Position numbers and translations under genes: made by a program. Of a DNA stretch of 21,854 nt, positions 15,112 through 21,854 are shown in pieces (position 1 is the first letter of the stretch; the number at the start of each line of letters is the position of its first letter). The DNA comes from Jaaginema sp046541115. GTDB taxonomy: Bacteria; Cyanobacteriota; Cyanobacteriia; Cyanobacteriales; Spirulinaceae. A model generated the notes under the pieces. The model ran no database searches and was not told the DNA's origin. It saw only the letters and a program-made list of their open reading frames with translations. The stretch is taken from NCBI GenBank assembly GCA_046541115.1, contig JBKHDX010000059.1, forward strand, positions 1-21,854, given 5' to 3'.

Positions 15112-17870
15112 TAAAGCTCCTTACGAGCATTGACCACTTCATCTTCGTGATTCACCGTGAGCTTAAAGCCGAGTTTTTCGCAAACCCGTTGCATTCCTTT
15201 GTTTTGCAGCAAAATATCCGCAGTAATCGCCTTCAGATTCTCATCCTTGCCAATTTCAATGAGATTTCGCAGTAACTCCGAGCCAACGCCTTGTTTTTGG
15301 TAGCGATCGCTCACAATCATCGAAAATTCTGCTTCATTGGTGCCGTGAAGCTTACTGAGGCGACCAATCCCCAAAAATTCCATTTCTTGGGTTTCGGGGT
15401 TTTTCCCTTCGATTACTAAGGCAATTTCCCGGTTATAGTCAATAAAGCAAATCCGCGAAAGGCGATCGTGAGCGACGCGGGTTTTCAGCTTCATCAAGTG
15501 GAAATAGCGCAAATAAATACTTTCTTCAGACAGCGGTTCGTGGAATTTCACCACCTGCGGCTCATCTTCCGGGCGAATTGGGCGAATAGTGACGGGAAGA
15601 CCATCTTTTGTCTGCCAAGATTTCACATACTGAGTCGGATAAGGTCGAATCGCCGGTTTCGATAAATCTTTAACTTCAGTATTGGGGGGATGTAACACCA
15701 CCCGCGCATCCAAGGCGATCAAGCGCTCAGAAGACACCAACAAAGGATTAATGTCAATTTCTTTAATCCAAGGCTGTTCGACGACTAGATGGCTGAAACG
15801 CACCAATAACTGTTCAATTCCTTTCAAATTTGCTTCTTTTTGACCGCGAACCCCTTTGAGCGCTTGATAAATTTTAGTTTGCTCCATCATACGCCGAGCT
15901 AAGGTGGTATTCAACGGTGGCAACCCCAAAGAACGGTCTTTAAACACTTCCACCAACGAACCACCCGTCCCAAACAACAACACCGGGCCAAATTGCCGGT
16001 CTAAGCTACTCCCGATAATTAATTCATAATCTCCCTGAGACATTTTCAACATCGGCTGAACCGTCACACCTTGGAAATGCTCGGCCCCCACTTTCGCCGT
16101 CACCGATTCTTGAATCGCTTGATAAGCCCGTCGCACTGTGTCAGCATCGTTGAGCAGCAACCGCACGCCCCCCACATCGGTTTTGTGGGTGATGGTAGTT
16201 GAGTGCAGTTTTAACACCACGGGATAGCCAATTTTTTCGGCTTGTTTAACCGCTTCATCTTCACTGTGGGCGTATTGGGTGATAACCGTGGGAATGTCGT
16301 AAGCGGTAAGAACTTGCTTAGATTCAAATTCTGTGAGTAAGTCGCGATTTTGCTCCCGCGCTTCGGCTAAAATTCTCTGCACAATGGCAATGCGACCCCG
16401 TTGTTGGTCTTCCTCATCAGCGAGAATGGGGGTTTCATACAAGCTTTTGAGGTTGTAGCTATAGCGCCACATATCGTTAAAGACATGGGCAGCCGTATCG
16501 GGAAAAGGTAAGGTAAAAATACTGGCGCGGTTGAGAATTTCTTCCCCTGGCGTTATCCCAGTTCCCCCCATCCAACTGGCTAAAATTGGTTTTGAGGGTA
16601 AAGACCGATTCTGCACAATTTCCACAAACCGTTGGGCGGTGTGGGTGGGGTCGGTCATGGCTTGGGGAGTGAGGATCGCCAGTAAACCATCGCTATTCGG
16701 GTCTTTTAAGGCGATTTCAATGGTTTTGGCGTAACGTTCCGGGTCGGCATCCCCTAAGATGTCGATGGGGTTGTGATGGCTCCAGTGAGGCGGTAGTAGC
16801 TCATCCAAGGCGGCGAGGGTTTCTTCGGAAAGGGGAGCGAGTTTGCCGCCTTGACTAATTAAAGCGTCGGTGGTGAGAACTCCCGGGCCCCCTGCGTTGG
16901 TGAGGATGGTGAGGCGATTGCCCTTGGGACGGGGTTGTTTAGCCAGGACTTCTGCCATGTTAAACAGTTCGTCGATGGTGTCTACTCGCAATACACCGCA
17001 GCGACGAAAAGCGGCGTTGAGGACTTCATCGCTGCCCGCTAACGCCCCGGTGTGGGAAGCGGCGGCGGCGGCGGCGGCGGCGGTGCGTCCGGCTTTGATG
17101 ACGATAATGGGTTTGGTGAGGGCGACTTCCCGGGCGGCGGAGAGGAACGATCGCGCATCGCCAATGGATTCCATGTAAATCACAATGCTTTCGGTGTTGG
17201 GGTCATCACCGAGATAATAAATCAGGTCGCCCCAATCGACATCGAGCATGGAGCCTATGGAGATAAAGGCGCTAAAACCGACGTTTTCTCGAAAACTCCA
17301 ATCCAGGATGGAGGTACAGAGTGCGCCGCTTTGACTGATGAAGCCCACATTCCCCGGAGCCGCGATCGCGCTGGCAAAGGTGGCGTTTAGGTTATTAATC
17401 GGACTCATTACCCCCAGGCAATTGGGCCCGATAATCCGCAAATTGCCCGCTTTGGCTTTTTCGAGGATTTCTTGTTCGAGGGCGATGCCTTCGGGGCCAA
17501 TTTCTTTAAATCCTGCCGAGATGATAATGGCGGCTTTGACATTGGCGGCTACGCATTCCCCGATCAGGCCAGGGACGGTGGCCGCGGGGGTGGCGATCGC
17601 GACTAAATCCACAGGCTCAGGGACATCGGCAATACTAGAATAAGCTTTGATGCCTAAAACGCTCTTACGCTTCGGGTTGATGGGAAACACGGTGCCGCCG
17701 AAGGGATTGCCGATCAGATTCCAAAGTAAGGTACGGCCGACGCTGCCTGCTTTTTCACTCGCGCCAATGACGGCAACGTTGCGAGGTGCAAAAAAAGCAT
17801 CGAGGGGTTGCGATTGATAGCGCAGAACATTGTGGGCAGGATCGGGAGTTTGCCGGATCGTGGTTTGCAT
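15111..17870 (-). CDS. NDP-forming acyl-CoA synthetase / GNAT acyltransferase (PatZ/Pat-like)
   Basis: 919-aa bifunctional protein. Order by eye: CoA-binding Rossmann domain (about 25-150, NVAVIGASEKAGSVG), succinyl-CoA-ligase-like domain (about 160-300, with GNVGFISQSGALCT and SHTGALAGSDE containing H273), a third ligase domain (to about 470), an ATP-grasp domain (about 505-720, KLHSTTITHKTDVGGVRL with H562), and a C-terminal GNAT acetyltransferase (about 750-915, motif A RYQKQGVGSELL near 860). The same layout is found in E. coli PatZ, a protein lysine acetyltransferase. Here the histidine that is phosphorylated in true ADP-forming synthetases appears to be kept, so synthetase activity is possible. 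Immediately before it is a run of eight Ala. ATG at 17870 has a good ribosome site (AAAGGTG, five bases before). Likely cytoplasmic; in vivo substrate unknown. Confidence 0.93.
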   Translation of the reverse strand: MQTTIRQTPDPAHNVLRYQSQPLDAFFAPRNVAVIGASEKAGSVGRTLLWNLIGNPFGGTVFPINPKRKSVLGIKAYSSIADVPEPVDLVAIATPAATVPGLIGECVAANVKAAIIISAGFKEIGPEGIALEQEILEKAKAGNLRIIGPNCLGVMSPINNLNATFASAIAAPGNVGFISQSGALCTSILDWSFRENVGFSAFISIGSMLDVDWGDLIYYLGDDPNTESIVIYMESIGDARSFLSAAREVALTKPIIVIKAGRTAAAAAAAASHTGALAGSDEVLNAAFRRCGVLRVDTIDELFNMAEVLAKQPRPKGNRLTILTNAGGPGVLTTDALISQGGKLAPLSEETLAALDELLPPHWSHHNPIDILGDADPERYAKTIEIALKDPNSDGLLAILTPQAMTDPTHTAQRFVEIVQNRSLPSKPILASWMGGTGITPGEEILNRASIFTLPFPDTAAHVFNDMWRYSYNLKSLYETPILADEEDQQRGRIAIVQRILAEAREQNRDLLTEFESKQVLTAYDIPTVITQYAHSEDEAVKQAEKIGYPVVLKLHSTTITHKTDVGGVRLLLNDADTVRRAYQAIQESVTAKVGAEHFQGVTVQPMLKMSQGDYELIIGSSLDRQFGPVLLFGTGGSLVEVFKDRSLGLPPLNTTLARRMMEQTKIYQALKGVRGQKEANLKGIEQLLVRFSHLVVEQPWIKEIDINPLLVSSERLIALDARVVLHPPNTEVKDLSKPAIRPYPTQYVKSWQTKDGLPVTIRPIRPEDEPQVVKFHEPLSEESIYLRYFHLMKLKTRVAHDRLSRICFIDYNREIALVIEGKNPETQEMEFLGIGRLSKLHGTNEAEFSMIVSDRYQKQGVGSELLRNLIEIGKDENLKAITADILLQNKGMQRVCEKLGFKLTVNHEDEVVNARKEL
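17059..17083. repeat. (GCG)8 trinucleotide repeat inside the PatZ-like gene
   Basis: Eight uninterrupted GCG triplets plus one base on the plus strand; read on the coding strand they are seven GCC codons followed by GCT, giving eight consecutive Ala just before the conserved SHTGALAG. Confidence 0.9.
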
Positions 17871-18226
17871 AGTTCACCTTTCAATATCGATTGGTTTAAT
17901 TTTTGAGCAGGATTGCTTTCTAAGTAGGACAACTCTGACAAGCAATTGTCTTTTTTAGAAAGAATCAGAAATCAGGAAAGAAGCATTTTACTTGGGTTTC
18001 AGCTACTTTTTGATTGATTTGTATCCTAGACAACACTTCAAGATTCCATTCAATTCTGCTTTTTAATTTTAACGATCTTATCCCAGAGGTTTGTAACAAT
18101 TCATAGCATTTGCTAAATTAAATTCCCTCAAATTTATGCCGGAGTCTTTCTTAACATAACCTTTAGTTTTTGCCGCATTTCTTAAGAAAAACTTAGGCAA
18201 GGGTTGTTCAGTCATCAGCATCTAAG

Positions 18227-18252
18227 GGGCAGTCGGCAATCGGCAATCGGGG
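18227..18252. repeat. Heptamer repeat CAGTCGG/CAATCGG with G-tract
   Basis: Units CAGTCGG, CAATCGG, CAATCGG followed by a run of Gs. Apart from one extra unit it repeats the sequence at 5557-5577 in the spacer after the PRC-barrel gene. Confidence 0.7.
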
Positions 18253-18441
18253 GGGATTGGTGATGCAAGCCCCTCCAAAGGGGGTCAGAAACTTCTTGCT
18301 ATGGGGTAGACTCTAGAAAAAGGCTAAAAGCTAGACGCTTATGAGCATTCGGTTCCTCAAAAAGGGAAATTAACGTTTCACGCGAGAGTCATCGTCTCAT
18401 CAGTGGTCAGTTGTCAGCGATCGCCTCATCACCAACAACCA

Positions 18442-18490
18442 ATGACAAAGAACCCACAATGTATTACAATAAGCTACATATTGTAATACA
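18442..18490 (+). promoter_or_regulatory. Candidate regulated promoter with 12-bp perfect inverted repeat, upstream of ldpA
   Basis: TGTATTACAATA (18460-18471) and TATTGTAATACA (18479-18490) are perfect inverted copies separated by seven bases. The left arm contains TACAAT (18465-18470), which lies 17 bases after ATGACA (18442-18447); each hexamer differs from the sigma-70 consensus at one position. The repeat would therefore cover the -10 box and the start site (about 18477), the usual position of a repressor site. It lies about 135 bases before the ldpA start. A dimeric repressor site is an inference; an RNA hairpin or remnant of a toxin-antitoxin promoter is possible. Confidence 0.5.
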
Positions 18491-18613
18491 AGTTTAAGAA
18501 GCTAACCGAACAATGAACGATCCTATCTGTGGGGGCGATCCCTAATCTATTTGTGTGGAAATTTGCATTGTGGACTCCTCCCTTTTTTGCAGACAACGCA
18601 TTAGCATAGAGGG

Positions 18614-19705
18614 GTGAACTTAAACTACTCACCGTTACAGTCCTTAAACTCCGGTTGCTGGTTCAAGTTAATTTGCGGAGCCAGCTACCAACACCTTCCG
18701 GCCGTCCGCAATCTGACGCTGGCGTATATCCTTGCGGGTGCAGATTGCATTGATGTGGCCGCAGACCCGGCGGCGATCGCGTCGGCTCAAATAGCTCGGT
18801 CGATGGCGCGATCGCTCGCACCGATGGCTCATCAGAGAGGCTATCCCACCGCAGACGCTCCTTGGCTGATGGTGAGCTTAAACGACGGTGAAGACCCCCA
18901 TTTTCGCAAAGCCCAATTCGATCCCCATCTTTGTCCTGCGGATTGTTCGCGACCCTGTGCCGCCATCTGTCCGGCCCAAGCCATTGCCTTTCCCCAAGGA
19001 ATTATGGACGAGCGTTGCTATGGTTGCGGTCGCTGTCTGCCCGTTTGTCCGGTAGAAGCGATTACAACGCGGTCTTATGAGTCCACTCCCGACGCGATCG
19101 CGCCTTTATTACAAGAACAAGCCATCGATGCGATCGAAATTCATACTCGTCCGGGTAACTTAGAGGGTTTTCAGCGTTTATGGCAGGCGATCGCGCCCGA
19201 TCGTCAACAACTAAAATTACTGGCTATTAGTTGTCCTGATGGTGACGAAGTAATCGACTATCTCCAGGCGTTGGCCGAGATAATTTCGCCCCTCTCTTGT
19301 TCCTTGCTGTGGCAAACCGATGGCCGGCCCATGAGTGGCGATATTGGCAAAGGCACCACCCACGCCACCATTAAATTTGCCCAGAAAGTCTTAAATGCCG
19401 GATTACCCGGTTTCGTGCAGCTTGCGGGCGGTACAAACCAATACACCGCCCCCAAACTGCAACAACTGAACTTTCAGCAAAATTATCGTCAATTTGCCGG
19501 AATTGCTTATGGCAGTTATGCCCGTCGCCAACTGGCCCCGATTTTAGACCGCATCGAACAAAACAGTCTTTCTGACAATCTCCCTTACTCAACCCCTTAT
19601 TTAGAAAATGACTCAAATCTACTTTGGCAAGCGGTAGACCGCGCTTATCAGTTAGTCGGCCCCGTCAAACTGACCCAAGCCATCTCCTGCCCAAAAAGGG
19701 GATAA
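18614..19705 (+). CDS. ldpA: LdpA, iron-sulfur protein of circadian clock input
   Basis: 363-aa protein whose N-terminus (SLNSGCWFKLICGASYQHLPAVRNL, DCIDVAADPAAI) and ferredoxin-like centre match LdpA (light-dependent period). In Synechococcus elongatus, LdpA carries Fe-S clusters, senses cellular redox state and tunes circadian period, and it associates with clock proteins. Two Cys clusters are present: C107, C111, C115, C119 (spacing CX3CX3CX3CP) and C135, C138, C141, C145 (classical CX2CX2CX3CP). The C-terminal two thirds form a TIM-barrel-like domain without obvious catalytic motif. The start is GTG at 18614: a stop codon lies in frame four codons upstream and no other start codon precedes the conserved region. 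The ribosome site is poor (AGAGGG overlaps it). The AAA-R3H gene follows on the same strand after 151 bases. Confidence 0.9.
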   Translation: MNLNYSPLQSLNSGCWFKLICGASYQHLPAVRNLTLAYILAGADCIDVAADPAAIASAQIARSMARSLAPMAHQRGYPTADAPWLMVSLNDGEDPHFRKAQFDPHLCPADCSRPCAAICPAQAIAFPQGIMDERCYGCGRCLPVCPVEAITTRSYESTPDAIAPLLQEQAIDAIEIHTRPGNLEGFQRLWQAIAPDRQQLKLLAISCPDGDEVIDYLQALAEIISPLSCSLLWQTDGRPMSGDIGKGTTHATIKFAQKVLNAGLPGFVQLAGGTNQYTAPKLQQLNFQQNYRQFAGIAYGSYARRQLAPILDRIEQNSLSDNLPYSTPYLENDSNLLWQAVDRAYQLVGPVKLTQAISCPKRG

Positions 19706-19841
19706 CGCCCAGGATCGGAGGGTCAAAATTCAGCCCATCTTTTAAAATAAAGCCATATTCACGCCAAAATATTTGGATTTAACCCCGATTCTCGGCAAAC
19801 TCAACCTTTTCGCCATCACCTTACCTTTTTACGCATGTAAA

Positions 19842-19860
19842 CCATAAGTAACCATTATGG
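19842..19860 (+). promoter_or_regulatory. Small inverted repeat over the start codon
   Basis: CCATAA (19842-19847) and TTATGG (19855-19860) are inverted copies with a seven-base loop; the right arm contains the ATG at 19857. A 6-bp stem could mask the start codon in the mRNA, though it is short enough to be chance. Confidence 0.25.
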
Positions 19861-21671
19861 TCAACCCCATTCATAACCCATCCAATTCAAAACCCACTCA
19901 CAATAACTCAGCAACCGTTACCCCAATGGCGCAAAACTACAATCATTCACAACGCCAAGAAATCGCCGACGACCTCAGCAAATTACTCGACATCTTTCCC
20001 GGTGAAATTCGTTCCAAATTGCAAGAACATCCCCTCAAAGACAAAGCCATCGAAGCGATCATGGACTTGGGGCGTTACCCGGAAGTGCGTTTTCCCGGCC
20101 ATGTCGAGTACCTGAGCGAAACCCCCATTACCCTAGAAGACTTACAATATAGCATCGCGCGGGTTGGGGCCTTTAGTGGTGATAATCGGGCGGGCATCGA
20201 ACGCACTTTACACCGCATTAGTGCCATGCGAAATCGTCAAGGGGACATTATTGGCTTAACCTGTCGTGTGGGTCGTGCCGTCTTTGGCACTATCGGCATG
20301 ATTCGCGACCTTGTAGAAACTGGACAATCGATCTTACTGCTCGGTCGCCCTGGGGTGGGTAAAACCACCGCTTTGCGCGAAATTGCGCGAGTTTTGGCCG
20401 ACGATTTCCACAAACGGGTGGTCATTATCGACACCTCCAACGAAATTGCCGGAGATGGCGATATTCCCCATCCGGCCATTGGTCGCGCTCGGCGGATGCA
20501 AGTGGCTCACCCAGAGTTACAGCACAAGATTATGATCGAGGCGGTCGAAAACCATACCCCGGAAGTCATTGTCATTGACGAAATCGGGACGGAACTAGAA
20601 GCCCTAGCTGCTCGTACTATTGCCGAACGCGGTGTACAGCTTGTGGGAACAGCTCACGGGAATCAAATTGAAAACTTGATTAAAAACCCCACTCTCTCGG
20701 ATTTAGTCGGCGGGATTCAAGCGGTTACCCTCGGCGACGATGAAGCCCGACGACGGGGTTCGCAAAAAACAGTCCTCGAACGCAAAGCGCCCCCAACGTT
20801 TGAAATTGCGGTCGAAATGCAAGAGCGGCAATCGTGGGTGGTGCATCCCGATGTGGCGGAAACGGTCGATTTATTGCTGCGGGGTCGTTTGCCCGAACCT
20901 GAGATGCGGAGTGTTAATGATGAGGGGGATGTGGTTGTGTCTCAGCAAACCCCAGACCGCCCGTTACCGCCGATGTTATCGAATTCAAGGATGACGGCGA
21001 CAACTCCGGTTCAACCGGGGGGATGGCGGGCTTCTGGGCGGATGCGACCGCTACCGAGTCCGGCTTCTAAGCAATCTCACTCTGAGTTTGACCGGATGTT
21101 GGCACAATCTTGGCAGCAACCGGAAGCGAAGGGGAAGGTACGGACTCCGGGGCCGAATGGGGAGGATTGGCCGGTGTATGTGTATCCTTATGGCATTGGG
21201 CGATCGCAACTCAAACAAGCCATTGATGTTCTGAAGTTGCCGATTGTGTTAACGAAGGATATGGATAGTGCGGATGCGATTTTGGCCCTACGATCGCAAC
21301 TGAAGGGCCATTCTAAGTTGCGGGGCATTGCGAAGGCACGGCAGTTACCGATTCATGCGGTGAAGTCGGCTTCGATGTCGCAGATTTCGCGATCGCTGAT
21401 TCGTTTGGCGGGGATGGATGACCCCAATACCCCGGAAACGGCGAATTTGGCGTTATTCTCTCACAACGGCAACGACGACGAATTAGAAGCCTTAGAGGAA
21501 GCCCGCCTCGCGGTCGAGCAGATTGTTTTACCGAAGGGACAGCCTGTGGAGTTGTTGCCGCGATCGCCCCAAGTGCGGAAAATGCAACACGAACTGGTGG
21601 AGCATTATCGCCTACAATCGGATAGTTTTGGCGAAGAACCAAATCGTCGCTTGCGAATTTATCCGGCATAG
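19857..21671 (+). CDS. AAA ATPase with C-terminal R3H domain (Ycf45-like)
   Basis: 604-aa protein. The N-terminal half is a SpoIIIAA/secretion-type P-loop ATPase: Walker A GRPGVGKT (163-170, K169) and Walker B VIVIDEIG (D241, E242), with conserved HPAIGRARRMQVAHPELQH between. A variable Pro-rich linker (about 345-430) leads to a small alpha/beta region (VYVYPYGIGRSQLKQAIDVL, about 440-520) and a C-terminal R3H single-strand nucleic-acid-binding domain with R574-X3-H578 in VRKMQHELVEHYRL. The family is conserved in cyanobacteria and some algal plastids (Ycf45); its role is unproven, probably ATP-dependent RNA or DNA handling. Start at ATG 19857 is uncertain: Met24 (ATG at 19926) is an alternative and neither has a clear ribosome site. 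Probably co-oriented partner of ldpA. Confidence 0.92.
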   Translation: MVNPIHNPSNSKPTHNNSATVTPMAQNYNHSQRQEIADDLSKLLDIFPGEIRSKLQEHPLKDKAIEAIMDLGRYPEVRFPGHVEYLSETPITLEDLQYSIARVGAFSGDNRAGIERTLHRISAMRNRQGDIIGLTCRVGRAVFGTIGMIRDLVETGQSILLLGRPGVGKTTALREIARVLADDFHKRVVIIDTSNEIAGDGDIPHPAIGRARRMQVAHPELQHKIMIEAVENHTPEVIVIDEIGTELEALAARTIAERGVQLVGTAHGNQIENLIKNPTLSDLVGGIQAVTLGDDEARRRGSQKTVLERKAPPTFEIAVEMQERQSWVVHPDVAETVDLLLRGRLPEPEMRSVNDEGDVVVSQQTPDRPLPPMLSNSRMTATTPVQPGGWRASGRMRPLPSPASKQSHSEFDRMLAQSWQQPEAKGKVRTPGPNGEDWPVYVYPYGIGRSQLKQAIDVLKLPIVLTKDMDSADAILALRSQLKGHSKLRGIAKARQLPIHAVKSASMSQISRSLIRLAGMDDPNTPETANLALFSHNGNDDELEALEEARLAVEQIVLPKGQPVELLPRSPQVRKMQHELVEHYRLQSDSFGEEPNRRLRIYPA

Positions 21672-21720
21672 TTGGTCTACTGATACCAAATCCGGTTTCG
21701 AGATACCCCCTATCCCGTTA

Positions 21721-21778
21721 ACCCGCCCGCGGATTGAAATCCGGGGCTAACGAATGCAAAGTCCGCCTGCGGACTAAA
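21721..21778. repeat. Two palindromic repeats after the AAA-R3H gene
   Basis: AGTCCGCCTGCGGACT (21760-21775) is a 7-bp perfect stem with a 2-base centre. Just upstream, CCCGCGGATT and AATCCGGGG (about 21725-21746) form a second imperfect palindrome. Both resemble dispersed palindromes seen in cyanobacterial intergenic DNA and could also end the transcript 50-100 bases after the gene. Confidence 0.5.
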
Positions 21779-21854
21779 TCAATAAGTGGGTTGTGGTAAT
21801 GCGTCCGGGCAGGGCGTATCTTGGGGAAGAAACCAAGAGATAAAACGCTCGCGC

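Larger units (their letters stand above)
17871..18613. other. 743-base non-coding region between divergent genes
   Basis: No convincing gene was found; the only ATG-started frames are 10-17 codons. The first half (to about 18220) is AT-rich, with possible 11-bp-spaced CTTA-type repeats at 18150-18199 and a TTTCTTAAGAAA palindrome at 18178-18189. The second half holds a G-rich heptamer array (about 18227-18252), a nested hairpin at 18265-18299 (GCAAG/CTTGC outside, CCCC/GGGG inside), CAGTGGT-type heptamers and one HIP1-like site near 18400-18430, and the operator/promoter candidate at 18442-18490. A small RNA cannot be excluded. Confidence 0.6.

Noticed and set aside
18461..18477. NtcA site (GTA-N8-TAC) within the inverted repeat
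   Set aside because: GTA and TAC are 11 bases apart, not eight, on either strand.
18512..18544. Ten-codon frame MNDPICGGDP after the inverted repeat
   Set aside because: Too short and without a ribosome site to be called a gene; noted only as a possible antitoxin remnant.
21777..21854. Open minus-strand frame of about 26 codons reaching the window edge
   Set aside because: Too short to judge and lies next to palindromic repeats; no recognisable C-terminal motif.

Overview
The window looks like cyanobacterial chromosome. The octamer palindrome HIP1 (GCGATCGC) recurs through most genes, and several gene families are typical of or restricted to cyanobacteria: LdpA, a CBS-CP12 fusion, a PAP/fibrillin protein, a DUF3134 protein, and the Ycf45-like AAA-R3H protein. 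The intergenic regions carry tandem heptanucleotide repeats (STRR type) and the GGTGGGCATTGCCCACC palindrome, both familiar from filamentous and other cyanobacteria. Genus cannot be assigned from sequence reading alone. No tRNA, rRNA, CRISPR array, transposase or prophage gene was seen; this is a housekeeping region with repeat-rich spacers.

Layout. 1-765: 3' part of a CorA-type Mg2+/metal transporter (+). 837-4445: smc (+), the chromosome condensin. 4560-5519: two-domain PRC-barrel protein with an acidic tail (+). 5520-5773: repeat spacer with a probable 140-bp MITE. 5774-6361: PAP/fibrillin protein (-). 6536-6814 and 6857-7975: DUF3134 protein and mraY (+), the latter making lipid I for peptidoglycan. 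7976-8209: repeat/terminator region. 8210-11326: large soluble PAS-GAF histidine kinase (-). 11576-12169: unrecognised 197-aa protein (+). 12289-14004: EamA/DMT transporter with a long cytoplasmic coiled-coil N-terminus (-). 14246-14857: CBS-CP12 regulator (-). 15111-17870: acyl-CoA synthetase (NDP-forming)/GNAT acyltransferase of the PatZ type (-). 17871-18613: the longest non-coding stretch, holding a perfect 12+12 bp inverted repeat over a promoter-like sequence. 18614-19705: ldpA (+), a redox-sensing clock-input iron-sulfur protein. 19857-21671: AAA ATPase with R3H domain (+). 21672-21854: palindromic repeats.

How the genes relate. There is no single pathway. Three genes touch redox/energy sensing: CBS-CP12 (adenylate and thiol control of the Calvin cycle), the PatZ-like protein (acyl-CoA/lysine acylation) and LdpA (Fe-S clusters, clock period). 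smc and mraY serve chromosome segregation and wall synthesis. The most notable non-coding patterns are (i) heptamer repeat arrays that repeatedly abut stop codons and in one case encode the last residues and part of the stop codon of a protein, and (ii) the candidate operator/promoter upstream of ldpA.
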